Counted from the first letter of the stretch, positions 19,917-29,022 are shown. The stretch is DNA of 64,000 nucleotides from Oegoconia quadripuncta (GCA_949316235.1 OX438749.1:33180022-33244021); one strand, 5' to 3'. Notes: generated by a model from the letters alone, not told the origin. Numbers and translations: made by a program.

Positions 19917-22900
19917 ATGTTGTCTTTGTCGACTGATGAAATACTATCATTAAATAAATTACTTATAATAAGTAAATTTCATCGTTGTATTAGAATGTGG
20001 TATATTAGTCACAAACTGCCTAATGCCATGTTGGAGGACTTAGAGATTATGCCCTATTATACACCTTGTCGTGGTCATTCAAAAAAAAATTATGTGACTA
20101 CTGGAGAGACCGATGAAATTGATGGTGTTATGCTAATGCAAGCATATTGCAAGCTGTGCAATGTGAGTATTATAATCGAGTTCTCGATTGTAATATTAAT
20201 TTTGAATGTTTACTTTAACCTATACTTATTAACCTATGCACCTCTTTACAGATCGAGTTCTCAAGTTGGCGGGAAAAGAAAATCGGAATCATGTGAAGGA
20301 ACTGCTTCGAAGACTCGTCGAACACTAGAATGTCAAGATTATCAAGAACCATCAACATCAAGAATAGTGCCCCCAACTGTGAGTTACTTAGATAAACTAA
20401 TAGTAGAATGTACCATATGTAAAGTGTCAGTCAGCAAGCGATATTTTTCTAGCCATTTAAAGAGTAATTTACATAAAAATAATTTAATTACTGTTCACGA
20501 TAACTTAGCAAATGTTCAGGTTATTGAGAGTGCATTTGGACAAAGGGTAAAAACTTACCGAATAACTTCAGACTCCAATATATTACATTTAGAAGTCGAA
20601 ACGCCTGAATCATTTCTATTAGGAATAAAATCCACTTTATTACAACTGATGAGCAAATGCATTAGTGATTTAACCCTCATCAAGGTAAATTTTATTTTAC
20701 ATGCCGATTTTGTGCAACAAACAAAAGATTTACACAATTCTTTTGACTTTCAAACTTTTAATTATAGCTATTGCGTGGGGGATGATCCTGATAGCATAAT
20801 TTCATTAATTTTTAAAGAAATTTCTGAAAAAGTTAGTAATTTTGAAAAGAAAGACAGCGGTTGGAGTTTGGAGAAAATCATATATCTTGATATGAATGTT
20901 AATAAATTTAACCCTTTACGCGGTTCCTCCTATATAGACTTGCCTCTTGATATAAAACACAAAAAAGCCATCGTAAATGTTAAAAATAATGACCAACAAT
21001 GTTTTCAATGGGCTGTACTTTCCGCACTATATCCAGCTGCTCAACATTCTGACAGAGTAACGTCATATTTAAGTCATAAAAACAAATTAAATTTCACAAA
21101 CATTCCTTTCCCGATGAAACTTAAAGATATTCATAAATTTGAACAGCTAAATAATATCAGCTTAAACGTTTTCGGTTTAGAATATGTTGCTAAAGAGAAA
21201 AAAAACCAAATCATTGGGCCTTTATACTTCACGAAACATCGAAAAGAAACTCACATTAATTTATTATATTTGAAAAATGGTGCTAGTAACTGTGGCCATT
21301 ACTGCTACATAAAGAATTTATCTAGATTAGTTAGTAATCAAATCACTGCGAGACACGGCGCTGTTTATATCTGTGACGGCTGTTTGCTGTATTTTCCAAC
21401 ACAGGAACAGTTAAACAATCACTATCAGTTCGATTGTAATCATATAAAAACTGATTTACCAAATGACAAGCCGAGGAAAACCATATGGTGTGGAGAACCG
21501 CTACCTAATAACAGATTAGCCTTCAACAATTATGAGAAAAAATTAAAAATTCCGTTTGTAGTGTACGCAGATTTCGAATCATTTTTAAAGCCCATACAAA
21601 CATGTAAAAACGACCCATCTAAATCCTTCACAGCCAATATACAAAAACACGAAGTGTATAGTTTCGGCTATTATATTAAATGTTCATACAATGATCAACT
21701 TTCTGTTTATAGAAAGTATACGGGTGAAGATTGTGCCCAGGTTTTTATGAAATTTCTTAAAAATGATTTAATTAACATCTGTCGAAAAAACTCCTTTCAG
21801 ATATGTCCAGTGCCATTGACCACCGAAAATAATCGGGATGTGTTACAAAGTAGGGTATGTTTTATTTGTGAAAGTGAATTGAAAAATGATTCCACGGTAT
21901 ATTGTGATTGGTATACTGGCTTGTACAAAGGAGTTGCTCACTCGATGTGTGCTTCTAATTATAGAGCTCCCCGGTTTGTTCCTGTCTTTTTGCACAACTT
22001 AAATAATTATGATGCACATTTCATTGTTCACGCGCTGAATTTTGATGAGGGAGATATTGAAATAATTCCCCAAAACAAGGAAAAGTATATATCATTTTCA
22101 AAAAAAATTAATGTTTTAAATAATACTATGACCTTGAGATTTTTAGATTCTTTTAAATTCATGTCGTGTAGTTTGGAAAAGTTAGCACAAAATCTTAAAA
22201 CCGACAAATTTCATGAACTCCATAAAAATTTTCCGGATCAAGAAGATTTTAAGCGTTTGACTAGGAAAGGCATTTTCCCTTATGAATATATGACTTCATT
22301 TAATATATTAAAACAAGATTATCTTCCAGCCCAAGATAAATTTTATAACTCGCTGGTAAATGAGCATGTTTCACTGGAAAGTTATAAACACGCAGAAGAC
22401 GTATGGAATCATTTTAATTGTAAAAATATGTCTGATTACTCAGATTTATATTTAAAAACCGACGTCTTATTACTAACTGACATATTTGAGAATTTCAGAA
22501 GTTTATGTTTATCTACTTATGATTTAGACCCTGCTCATTATTTTACTGCGCCCGGTCTGAGTTGGGATGCCATGTTGAAGTATACAAAAGTAAACCTAGA
22601 ACTTCTGACCGATTTTGCCAAAATTGCGTTCATAAAAAAAGGTATTAGAGGCGGTATTTCTCAATGTAGCAATAGACACGCGAAAGCTAATAATATGTTC
22701 ATGGAAGACTACAATAATGAATTACCTTCATCCTATTTGATCTACCTAGATGCAAATAACCTGTACGGTTGGGCTATGTCACAATATCTCCCCATCGGTG
22801 AGTTTGAATGGGTTGATGTAAATACTAATTTCAACGTTTCAGATGATTCAGAATATGGATTCGTGTTAGAAGTTGATTTACAATATCCTGATAATTTACA

Positions 22901-23972
22901 CGATTCTCATTCCGATCTACCTTTCTGTCCGGATAATTTATGCTCTGAAAATAGCAAAGAAAAAAAATTAATACTAAATTTAAACAATAAAACTAAATAC
23001 ATCATCCATTATAGGAATCTAAAACAATGTTTAAAATATGGTTTACAATTAACGAAAGTACACCGAGTACTTAAATTTAAACAAAGTATATGGCTGAAAA
23101 AATACATCGATTTAAACACAAATATGCGTACTTTAGCGGTCTCAGACTTTGAAAAGGATTTTTATAAACTAATGAATAACTCTGTCTTTGGAAAAACTAT
23201 GGAAAATATCGAAAAACGGGTTAATGTAAAACTACTCACACATTGGGAGAATCGAGGTAAAGTTGAAGGTGCTCAATCATTAATATCGAGGCCTGAATTT
23301 CACAGTCTTTCAATTTTCTCAGAATCGTTGGTAGCTATACAATTAAGAAAAACTAAATTGCTGTATAACAAGCCTATATATTTAGGTTTTTGCATATTAG
23401 ATATTTCGAAAACATTAATGTATGACTTTCACTATGACTATATGAAAATTAAATTTCAAAAGAATTTAAAACTACTTTATACTGATACCGATAGTCTTAT
23501 CTATCAGATATATAGTAAAAATATATATTATGACATAAAGCCCGATTTATTGACTTACTTTGATACATCTGATTATCCCATGGATAATAAGTATGGGTTA
23601 CCGCTAGTTAATAGGAAGAAACTAGGTCTCTTTAAAGATGAAAATAATGGAAAAATATTTAGAGAGTTTGTTGGATTGAGATCAAAAATGTATGCGATTG
23701 ATGTAGACCACAAATTTACAGCAAAAGCAAAAGGTGTCAATAAAAATGTGACAAAGAATTTTAATATGGAGCAATATAAAAGTTGCTTATTCCAAAAAAA
23801 GATTCACATTTCTGAGATGTTGCGATTCAAATCTATTAAACATGTAATTTATACCCAAAAAATTAATAAGATTTCTTTATCGCATAATGACACCAAAAGG
23901 CATTTACTGGAAAATTGTACTGATACTCTAGCTTGGGGACACTATAAATTAAGAAAAAGTGAACACTTTTAA
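19917..23972 (+). CDS. Protein-primed family-B DNA polymerase (Polinton pPolB)
   Basis: A 1,351-aa open frame, at the long end for the family, that would replicate the element by protein priming. Exonuclease motifs: Exo I YADFES with D552/E554, Exo II NLNNYD with D699, Exo III-like YLKTD. Polymerase motifs: A (LDANNLYGW, D945), B (NNSVFGK, about 1087-1093), C (YTDTDS, D1190/D1192) and KMY (1257-1259). All catalytic residues are present. Two C2H2-like fingers begin at C165/C168 and C486/C489. Between them a region with C362 and H461 resembles the OTU-like cysteine-protease fold reported for Polinton polymerases; activity is not claimed. The first 110 or so residues are weakly supported, since a good-looking intron (20163-20251) lies there but would shift frame if removed. 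Separate from the packaging genes by a 721-bp gap. Confidence 0.95.
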   Translation: MLSLSTDEILSLNKLLIISKFHRCIRMWYISHKLPNAMLEDLEIMPYYTPCRGHSKKNYVTTGETDEIDGVMLMQAYCKLCNVSIIIEFSIVILILNVYFNLYLLTYAPLYRSSSQVGGKRKSESCEGTASKTRRTLECQDYQEPSTSRIVPPTVSYLDKLIVECTICKVSVSKRYFSSHLKSNLHKNNLITVHDNLANVQVIESAFGQRVKTYRITSDSNILHLEVETPESFLLGIKSTLLQLMSKCISDLTLIKVNFILHADFVQQTKDLHNSFDFQTFNYSYCVGDDPDSIISLIFKEISEKVSNFEKKDSGWSLEKIIYLDMNVNKFNPLRGSSYIDLPLDIKHKKAIVNVKNNDQQCFQWAVLSALYPAAQHSDRVTSYLSHKNKLNFTNIPFPMKLKDIHKFEQLNNISLNVFGLEYVAKEKKNQIIGPLYFTKHRKETHINLLYLKNGASNCGHYCYIKNLSRLVSNQITARHGAVYICDGCLLYFPTQEQLNNHYQFDCNHIKTDLPNDKPRKTIWCGEPLPNNRLAFNNYEKKLKIPFVVYADFESFLKPIQTCKNDPSKSFTANIQKHEVYSFGYYIKCSYNDQLSVYRKYTGEDCAQVFMKFLKNDLINICRKNSFQICPVPLTTENNRDVLQSRVCFICESELKNDSTVYCDWYTGLYKGVAHSMCASNYRAPRFVPVFLHNLNNYDAHFIVHALNFDEGDIEIIPQNKEKYISFSKKINVLNNTMTLRFLDSFKFMSCSLEKLAQNLKTDKFHELHKNFPDQEDFKRLTRKGIFPYEYMTSFNILKQDYLPAQDKFYNSLVNEHVSLESYKHAEDVWNHFNCKNMSDYSDLYLKTDVLLLTDIFENFRSLCLSTYDLDPAHYFTAPGLSWDAMLKYTKVNLELLTDFAKIAFIKKGIRGGISQCSNRHAKANNMFMEDYNNELPSSYLIYLDANNLYGWAMSQYLPIGEFEWVDVNTNFNVSDDSEYGFVLEVDLQYPDNLHDSHSDLPFCPDNLCSENSKEKKLILNLNNKTKYIIHYRNLKQCLKYGLQLTKVHRVLKFKQSIWLKKYIDLNTNMRTLAVSDFEKDFYKLMNNSVFGKTMENIEKRVNVKLLTHWENRGKVEGAQSLISRPEFHSLSIFSESLVAIQLRKTKLLYNKPIYLGFCILDISKTLMYDFHYDYMKIKFQKNLKLLYTDTDSLIYQIYSKNIYYDIKPDLLTYFDTSDYPMDNKYGLPLVNRKKLGLFKDENNGKIFREFVGLRSKMYAIDVDHKFTAKAKGVNKNVTKNFNMEQYKSCLFQKKIHISEMLRFKSIKHVIYTQKINKISLSHNDTKRHLLENCTDTLAWGHYKLRKSEHF

Positions 23973-24344
23973 GTTATTTTTTACGTCAGGAACATTTTTT
24001 AGTTTTATATAAAAAAGTTATTATTCACACGTCGTAGCCTTATATAATTAATTAACCTATTGTGTCAAATTTTTATTACATGCGTATGTAGCGTGTAGCA
24101 CTATTTTTGCAATTTGTTTCGCTTCATTGTATGAAAATAGTTTTGTAGTCGTAGTATAACGTATATAGTATTTTGTGGGGGGTCCTAGAACTCAGGTTGT
24201 TGAGCAACTAATGTGTATAGAAAATCTAAAAATGTATAAGTAAATTAAACATAGTTAATTATTATTTTTGTAATTTTAAAATGAAAGATAATACTAATTG
24301 AGATGTTAAATTGATTTTATTGTTTTTTTTTTTTTACTTTGATA

Positions 24345-24424
24345 ATATGCTGATATATGAGGGAGAGGAGGCCTTTGTCCAGCAGTGGGACATTGGGAGC
24401 TTATAATAATAATATATGCTGATA
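24345..24424 (+). mobile_element. Short retroposon insertion inside the Polinton
   Basis: About 58 bp (24356-24413) containing AGGCCTTTGTCCAGCAGTGG, typical of the 3' tail of a lepidopteran non-LTR element. It ends in an ATAATAATA-type tail and is flanked by the 11-bp direct repeat ATATGCTGATA (24345-24355 and 24414-24424). This is a later retroposition into the Polinton. Confidence 0.65.
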
Positions 24425-24514
24425 AAATCAAAGTAAAAATTAAATGAAATTTCTGTGTATATGTGGGAAGTATATGAATATATTTATCGACACTCATATA
24501 ATAATAATACTGTA

Positions 24515-24632
24515 TGATGACTAATTTTAAAAGATGTGTTGTTGTGGAGTTTCTTAGGTCGCTTCTTCTCCATAGCCATAACACCTTTTTGAAGCGATAT
24601 AGTAAAAAATTTAAAGTTTATAATAAGTGTTT
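24515..24632 (+). mobile_element. LINE 3'-UTR-like fragment inside the Polinton
   Basis: Shares the string GGAGTTTCTT...TCGCTTCTTCT...AGC/CATA...CACCTT...GAAGCGAT and a TAATAAGTG-type end with 2478-2610, outside the element. It is diverged and has no coding content. I could not find a target-site duplication. Confidence 0.5.
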
Positions 24633-24693
24633 TATTGTTTTTATTCCATTCCCCCATTCTACAGCCTGCAAGTAACACGCTCAATAATGAAAA

Positions 24694-25356
24694 ATGATTC
24701 ATTTCATACACCCCTTCACAGCTATAGTAGCAGGTCCTAGTGGGTGTGGTAAATCAAACTTTGTCACTAATTTTCTTAAATTTATGAAAGAAATATGTAA
24801 CACTAATTTTTCACGAGTAGTATGGTGTTACGATGAAATGCAACCTTTATATAATTTGAACAACGTCGACTACAGTCAAGGTATACCGGATTTAAACATG
24901 TTTGATGGGAAGCAACCACAATTACTTATAATAGATGATCTTATGAGAGAATCCGATGGTCGTATAGTGGACATTTTTACTAAAGGTAGTCATCATAGAA
25001 ACCTTAGCGTGTTTTATATAACACAAAATTTATTTCATCAAGGCAGAGGACAACGTGACATTTCTTTAAATTCAAGTTACATAGTATATTTTAAAAATCC
25101 CCGGGATAGAACACAAATACGCCATTTAGCGCGCCAAGTGTTCCCAGATAACTCTAAGTTCGTAGAAGAAGCTTATAAAGATGCTACGTCAGAAGCACAT
25201 GGCTATCTAATGATTGATTTAAAGCAAAATACAGACGATATGTGTCGTTTTAAGACTAAGATATTTCCCCTCAATAGCAATTGTGTAGTTTATGTATCGA
25301 AAAAGGGTTATAAATATAATACGTATCGTGATAAAATTACAGTTAACAGTAGATAA
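24694..25356 (+). CDS. FtsK/HerA-type genome-packaging ATPase
   Basis: A 220-aa P-loop ATPase. Walker A is GPSGCGKS at residues 14-21; Walker B is LLIIDDL with D81/D82; a polar sensor-like stretch YITQN follows (Q111). This is the A32-like packaging ATPase found in Polintons, virophages and related dsDNA viruses, expected to drive DNA into the capsid. The P-loop begins only 13 residues in, somewhat shorter than many relatives, so a small upstream exon cannot be excluded; ATG 24694 is the first in-frame start seen. Its stop codon overlaps the next ATG by one base (TAATG, 25354-25358). Confidence 0.92.
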   Translation: MIHFIHPFTAIVAGPSGCGKSNFVTNFLKFMKEICNTNFSRVVWCYDEMQPLYNLNNVDYSQGIPDLNMFDGKQPQLLIIDDLMRESDGRIVDIFTKGSHHRNLSVFYITQNLFHQGRGQRDISLNSSYIVYFKNPRDRTQIRHLARQVFPDNSKFVEEAYKDATSEAHGYLMIDLKQNTDDMCRFKTKIFPLNSNCVVYVSKKGYKYNTYRDKITVNSR

Positions 25357-25574
25357 TGTCTGAAGAAGCAGTGACACGAGATCGAGAGTTAGTTTTACAA
25401 GTACTAACACCTAAATATCGCAAAGCTCTATTAAAAGAATGTACTGATGACAAAATAAATCGTATCTGTGAAAGTATTTTAGATACTTTGGATGAAATCC
25501 CCATAAAGGAAGTCCGGGAATCAAAATTTAGCTTCTTAAATCTACATTGTTTCTTTTCAACAAACATTGCTTAG
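25356..25574 (+). CDS. Small protein, truncated paralogue of the next gene (72 aa)
   Basis: The first 55 or so residues align with the downstream 109-aa protein (shared LTPKYRKALLK / LKPKYCTALLK, then xxINRICES / xxINCLCEC and a KIPLK / EIPIK step). After that the frame runs into unrelated sequence and stops, so the basic linker and Gly-hydrophobic tail of the paralogue are missing. It starts on the A of the ATPase stop codon. It may be a decayed duplicate or a functional short form. Confidence 0.6.
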   Translation: MSEEAVTRDRELVLQVLTPKYRKALLKECTDDKINRICESILDTLDEIPIKEVRESKFSFLNLHCFFSTNIA

Positions 25575-25625
25575 TATTTGCTTCTAATATTAACAACATT
25601 GTAAAAATATTATCAGTCGTTTACA

Positions 25626-25955
25626 ATGGTTGGTAGAGTGACGACGCATCTAGACTTATTAAAAGCATTACATACACTCAAACCTAAGTATTGTACAGCT
25701 TTATTGAAGGTTTGTAAGGATGAAGAAATAAATTGTTTATGTGAATGCATTTATAATATTTTAAATGGTAAAATTCCTCTGAAGAATCAAGATAAATCCA
25801 AGTTGAATAAATACAAAACTATATTGAGAAAATTGGTGTCTAAAGGTAAAAGTAACTCTCGAAAACGAATTATTATACAGAAAGGTGGAGCATTCCTACC
25901 CATTATTTTAGGTTCCGTTCTCAGTGGATTACTAAGTTCGTTTCTAAATAAGTAA
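25626..25955 (+). CDS. Small basic Polinton protein with hydrophobic tail (109 aa)
   Basis: Order of parts: helical N-terminal region (about 1-55) with a Cys-rich step INCLCEC, Lys/Arg-rich middle (about 56-85), then a C-terminal Gly/Leu/Ile hydrophobic segment after QKGGAFLP. This layout is typical of a small Polinton protein that sits beside the ATPase and capsid genes. A role in core condensation or membrane interaction is plausible by layout only. It lies 51 bp after its shorter paralogue and 8 bp before the 255-aa gene. Confidence 0.7.
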   Translation: MVGRVTTHLDLLKALHTLKPKYCTALLKVCKDEEINCLCECIYNILNGKIPLKNQDKSKLNKYKTILRKLVSKGKSNSRKRIIIQKGGAFLPIILGSVLSGLLSSFLNK

Positions 25956-25963
25956 AAATTACA

Positions 25964-26731
25964 ATGGAACATACAAAGAAAATGATACTTGTGGAACCCC
26001 ACATCCTAGAAAGGATTAGAGACAGTAACCATGTTCATGAAAAGCCCTTATCCCGTCTTGATGAGGAAATGAGTAAAATCTTACACAGTAAAATTGATGA
26101 TCGTGAGAAGTGGACACAGTACTCGCAAATTTTACAAAGATATTTACATTTTGCTAATAAAGAACGTCATCCCATTAAATTACCAATAGTTACAGATGAC
26201 TCTATGTATGATGTTTTTAAGACTATTAAAAAGGAAGAAAGTGATGTTAAAACAATAGTTCCAGAATTGCCAAGAATAGAGGAAGACGTAGCAGCGGAAA
26301 AACATATCTCATCACGTTACACTCCAAATTATTTATTTAAGTATATACCAAAAACATATAAAAAGAAGGGCGAGTTGTTATTGGAAGGTATATTGGATCA
26401 TGAAAATATTATTAAATGGGATACCAATGGTCATGTTGTAATCAATGACGAAGTTATTGATAACAGTAATATTGTGGATTTAGTGAACGATGCCCTAAGA
26501 CCATTACGACGCCCAAAACCATTAGGCTGGGAGAAGTTTGCTTCAGCTTTAAGGGATATAAAAATACCGTTATCTTGTATAGGTAACCCAGAAACGCTTG
26601 AATATATTAATAATATTCATTCATCTGATTTAGAGAAAGACGATCCAGCTCAAATTAAAACGCCAAAGCAAAAACCTGGTGGCTTGTTTCACAAAAGAAA
26701 ACTTGACTGGGAGAAATGGACTCCCATATAG
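25964..26731 (+). CDS. Conserved Polinton protein of unknown function (255 aa)
   Basis: No catalytic motif is visible. The N-terminal half is charged and probably helical; a compact C-terminal block at about 140-205 reads as a strand-rich unit (KWDTNGHVVINDEV), then SNIVDLVNDALRP, then LGWEKFASAL...IGNPE. I recognise this block as recurring in other Polinton-like elements next to integrase and capsid genes. Its position suggests a virion-assembly or core role, which is inference. The C-terminus is basic. The last 16 bp overlap the integrase start in another frame. Confidence 0.75.
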   Translation: MEHTKKMILVEPHILERIRDSNHVHEKPLSRLDEEMSKILHSKIDDREKWTQYSQILQRYLHFANKERHPIKLPIVTDDSMYDVFKTIKKEESDVKTIVPELPRIEEDVAAEKHISSRYTPNYLFKYIPKTYKKKGELLLEGILDHENIIKWDTNGHVVINDEVIDNSNIVDLVNDALRPLRRPKPLGWEKFASALRDIKIPLSCIGNPETLEYINNIHSSDLEKDDPAQIKTPKQKPGGLFHKRKLDWEKWTPI

Positions 26732-27798
26732 ATAATATAAATAAAATTTATTATGATGTCTCTCATCCAGCTGGATACAGTAGCATTGAAAAATTGACGA
26801 AAGCTATGCAAGGGAAAATGAATGAAAAGGATGTAAAGAAGTGGTTACAATCCCAAGAAACTTATACTTTACATAAACCTGTCAATAGGCGATTTCCTAG
26901 AAATAAATATATTTTATCTAATTTTAATGAACTCTGGCAAGCAGATTTAAGTGACATGCGAACATACAATCAATATAATGATGGATTTAATTATATTCTC
27001 TGTGTTATTGATGTGTTTAGTAAGTATGCATTTGCGAGACCTATGAAAAAGAAAAATTCTAAAACTGTAAAGATATGTTTTGAAAGCATATTTATTGAAG
27101 CGAAAGCTACTCCTAGACATATACAATCTGATAAAGGTACAGAATTTGTTTCAAGAGATGTAAACCAGTACTTCAAAAAGAAAAATATTAATTACTATAC
27201 AACTAACAATCCGGACATAAAGGCCAGTATTGTGGAAAGATTTCAAAGAACCCTAAAAATGAAAATGTGGCGATATTTCACACATAATAATACGTATAGG
27301 TATGTTGATATTTTACAAGATTTATTATATTCTTATAATCACAGTGTCCATTCAAGTATAAAAATGTGTCCAAGTGATGTGAATTCCAGTAATATAATGA
27401 CAGTATGGTCTAATTTATATGATAGGTACAACTTAAACACTTCAGACCGATTACCATTTAAAGTAGGTGATTATGTTAGAATAACGAAATATAAACACAT
27501 TTTCCAGAAAGGTTATGAAACAAATTGGTCCGATGAAATATTTGTAATAGAATCCATTGTAAAAAGACTTCCTTGGTTGGTTTACAAATTAAAAGATCTA
27601 CAAAATGAATCAATAATTGGTACATTTTATGGAAGGGAATTACAAAAAGTAATCTATGACCCCACTATTACCTACAAAATAGATAAAATAATACGCACTC
27701 GCTATTCTGGCAACAGAAAGGAAGTGCTAGTCAAATGGAAAGGATATCCTAATAAATTTAATAGTTGGATATCCGCATTAAACTTAGAAACAATATGA
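26716..27798 (+). CDS. Retrovirus-type integrase with C-terminal chromodomain
   Basis: A 360-aa rve-superfamily integrase for insertion of the element. The triad is D77 (WQADLSD), D139 (QSDKGTEF) and E174 (SIVERFQRTLK), with 34 residues between the second D and E. I see no classical HHCC zinc finger; the N-terminus instead has the YYDVSHPAGYSS block common to Polinton integrases. A C-terminal chromodomain (about 313-360, VLVKWKGYPNKFNSW) could direct integration to marked chromatin. It begins 16 bp inside the preceding gene and its TGA overlaps the next ATG (ATGA, 27795-27798). Confidence 0.95.
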   Translation: MDSHIDNINKIYYDVSHPAGYSSIEKLTKAMQGKMNEKDVKKWLQSQETYTLHKPVNRRFPRNKYILSNFNELWQADLSDMRTYNQYNDGFNYILCVIDVFSKYAFARPMKKKNSKTVKICFESIFIEAKATPRHIQSDKGTEFVSRDVNQYFKKKNINYYTTNNPDIKASIVERFQRTLKMKMWRYFTHNNTYRYVDILQDLLYSYNHSVHSSIKMCPSDVNSSNIMTVWSNLYDRYNLNTSDRLPFKVGDYVRITKYKHIFQKGYETNWSDEIFVIESIVKRLPWLVYKLKDLQNESIIGTFYGRELQKVIYDPTITYKIDKIIRTRYSGNRKEVLVKWKGYPNKFNSWISALNLETI

Positions 27799-28574
27799 CG
27801 GAAGATAGTTTTTATCTTACTTTGCCAAGCAATAGTTCAACTGCATATTTCCCCCAAAATACAACCGCCAACTTTGTAACAAAGTTACCTAAAACTGTTC
27901 AATTGGAAGGAGAATGGGTTGTAGGATTAGCTGAATTTCATTATCCCTGTGCTATATTTAACGTCCAAGAAAATGAGAATATTCTTTTCGTCAAGAAGAA
28001 AGTAATAGTCGAAGGAGATGACGAATCATTAATATCAGTGGAATATAAATCCCAAATTCCTTCATTTCCTTATGATAACATCAACAATTTTCTAAAAGTA
28101 TTTAATGAAAATAGCCTCCTACAAAATCAAGTGGCATTCCAAATTGATAACGACTCGAAACTTATCACTGTTACGAACTTAACTCGCAGTGTATCATCGT
28201 TGATTTTGTCACCTACATTAAATCTTCAACTCGGTTTCGAGCCATATACAAATTTAATTGCGGATCCATACGCTAAATACCCAGCGAACTTACAATTAGG
28301 ATTACCATCACAGCTATTTATTTACTCTGATATTATTCATCCTCAAATAGTTGGAGATGTAATGACCTCATTATTTAGAATCATACCGCTAGATCCATCA
28401 AAATACAACTATGGTGCTTATAAAATGCACGTATTATCTCCAATTCATTATCTTCCAGTAATGCGCAGAGAATTTGACATAATCGAAATAGATATAAGAA
28501 CAAGCATTGGTAATAGAGTTCCATTCCAGTTTGGAACTGCATGTGTTAAACTACATTTTAAACGAATAAAATGA
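27795..28574 (+). CDS. Putative minor (penton, single jelly-roll) capsid protein
   Basis: A 259-aa strand-rich protein placed, as in other Polintons, between integrase and major capsid gene. I start it at ATG 27795, which overlaps the integrase stop as ATGA; the open frame extends 10 codons upstream only through a TTG. The N-terminus FYLTLPSNSS...FPQNTTANFVTKLP is characteristic of this family, and the body alternates beta-prone segments with loops as expected for one jelly roll. It would form the capsid vertices. It shares an ATGA overlap with the next gene at 28571-28574. The assignment rests on recalled family features, not an alignment. Confidence 0.82.
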   Translation: MTEDSFYLTLPSNSSTAYFPQNTTANFVTKLPKTVQLEGEWVVGLAEFHYPCAIFNVQENENILFVKKKVIVEGDDESLISVEYKSQIPSFPYDNINNFLKVFNENSLLQNQVAFQIDNDSKLITVTNLTRSVSSLILSPTLNLQLGFEPYTNLIADPYAKYPANLQLGLPSQLFIYSDIIHPQIVGDVMTSLFRIIPLDPSKYNYGAYKMHVLSPIHYLPVMRREFDIIEIDIRTSIGNRVPFQFGTACVKLHFKRIK

Positions 28575-29020
28575 ATTATAAGCGTGATAATATCGTTTGT
28601 CCTTATCATCATTATTATTCTAATCAAGCTGGATCAGGTGTAGGTATCATATACAGAGGTGTACCGCATCAACGTGGTCACGGCATTGGAAGTTTTTTGG
28701 GCGGACTATTTAGATCTGTATTTCCACTCATAGCAAGTGGTGCCAAGACAGTCGGGAAAGAGGCATTAAGCGCAGGAGTAGGTTTATTATCAGATATGGT
28801 CAGGGCACAACCAATGGGGGAATCAATTAAGTCTCGACTCAAAGAAGCAAGTGCTAATTTAAAACGAAAAGCGGATAACAAAATTGATTCGCTTATGTCT
28901 GGCTCAGGGTATAAAATCAAGAGACTTCGAAAGAAACCTACCATTTCATTGAAACCATCTAAGCGAAGAGGAGTTGACAGGAAGAAAAAAAGTAATATAA
29001 AAGATATATTTTCAAATTAA
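28571..29020 (+). CDS. Basic Gly-rich virion-associated protein (149 aa)
   Basis: Three parts: an N-terminal Tyr/His-rich segment with QAGSG and RGVPHQRGHGIGSFLGGLF; a central amphipathic Ala/Gly helix region (about 50-80); and a strongly basic tail rich in Lys/Arg. The Gly-rich sites resemble adenain-type cleavage contexts, so the protease encoded downstream might process it. The layout suggests a core or membrane-active minor virion component, comparable in position to adenovirus minor proteins; this is inference. It starts in the ATGA overlap with the preceding gene and ends 2 bp before the major capsid ATG. Confidence 0.75.
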   Translation: MNYKRDNIVCPYHHYYSNQAGSGVGIIYRGVPHQRGHGIGSFLGGLFRSVFPLIASGAKTVGKEALSAGVGLLSDMVRAQPMGESIKSRLKEASANLKRKADNKIDSLMSGSGYKIKRLRKKPTISLKPSKRRGVDRKKKSNIKDIFSN

Positions 29021-29022
29021 CT

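Larger units (their letters stand above)
23973..24693. other. Spacer between polymerase and ATPase genes with retroposon debris
   Basis: AT-rich and without a convincing gene. It holds two retroposon fragments, annotated separately (24345-24424 and about 24515-24632). A promoter for the downstream gene cluster is expected here, but I see no clear TATA-initiator pair. Confidence 0.6.

Noticed and set aside
27765..27794. Longer minor capsid protein starting at 27765
   Set aside because: The upstream start is TTG; ATG 27795 overlaps the integrase stop as ATGA, like the next junction.
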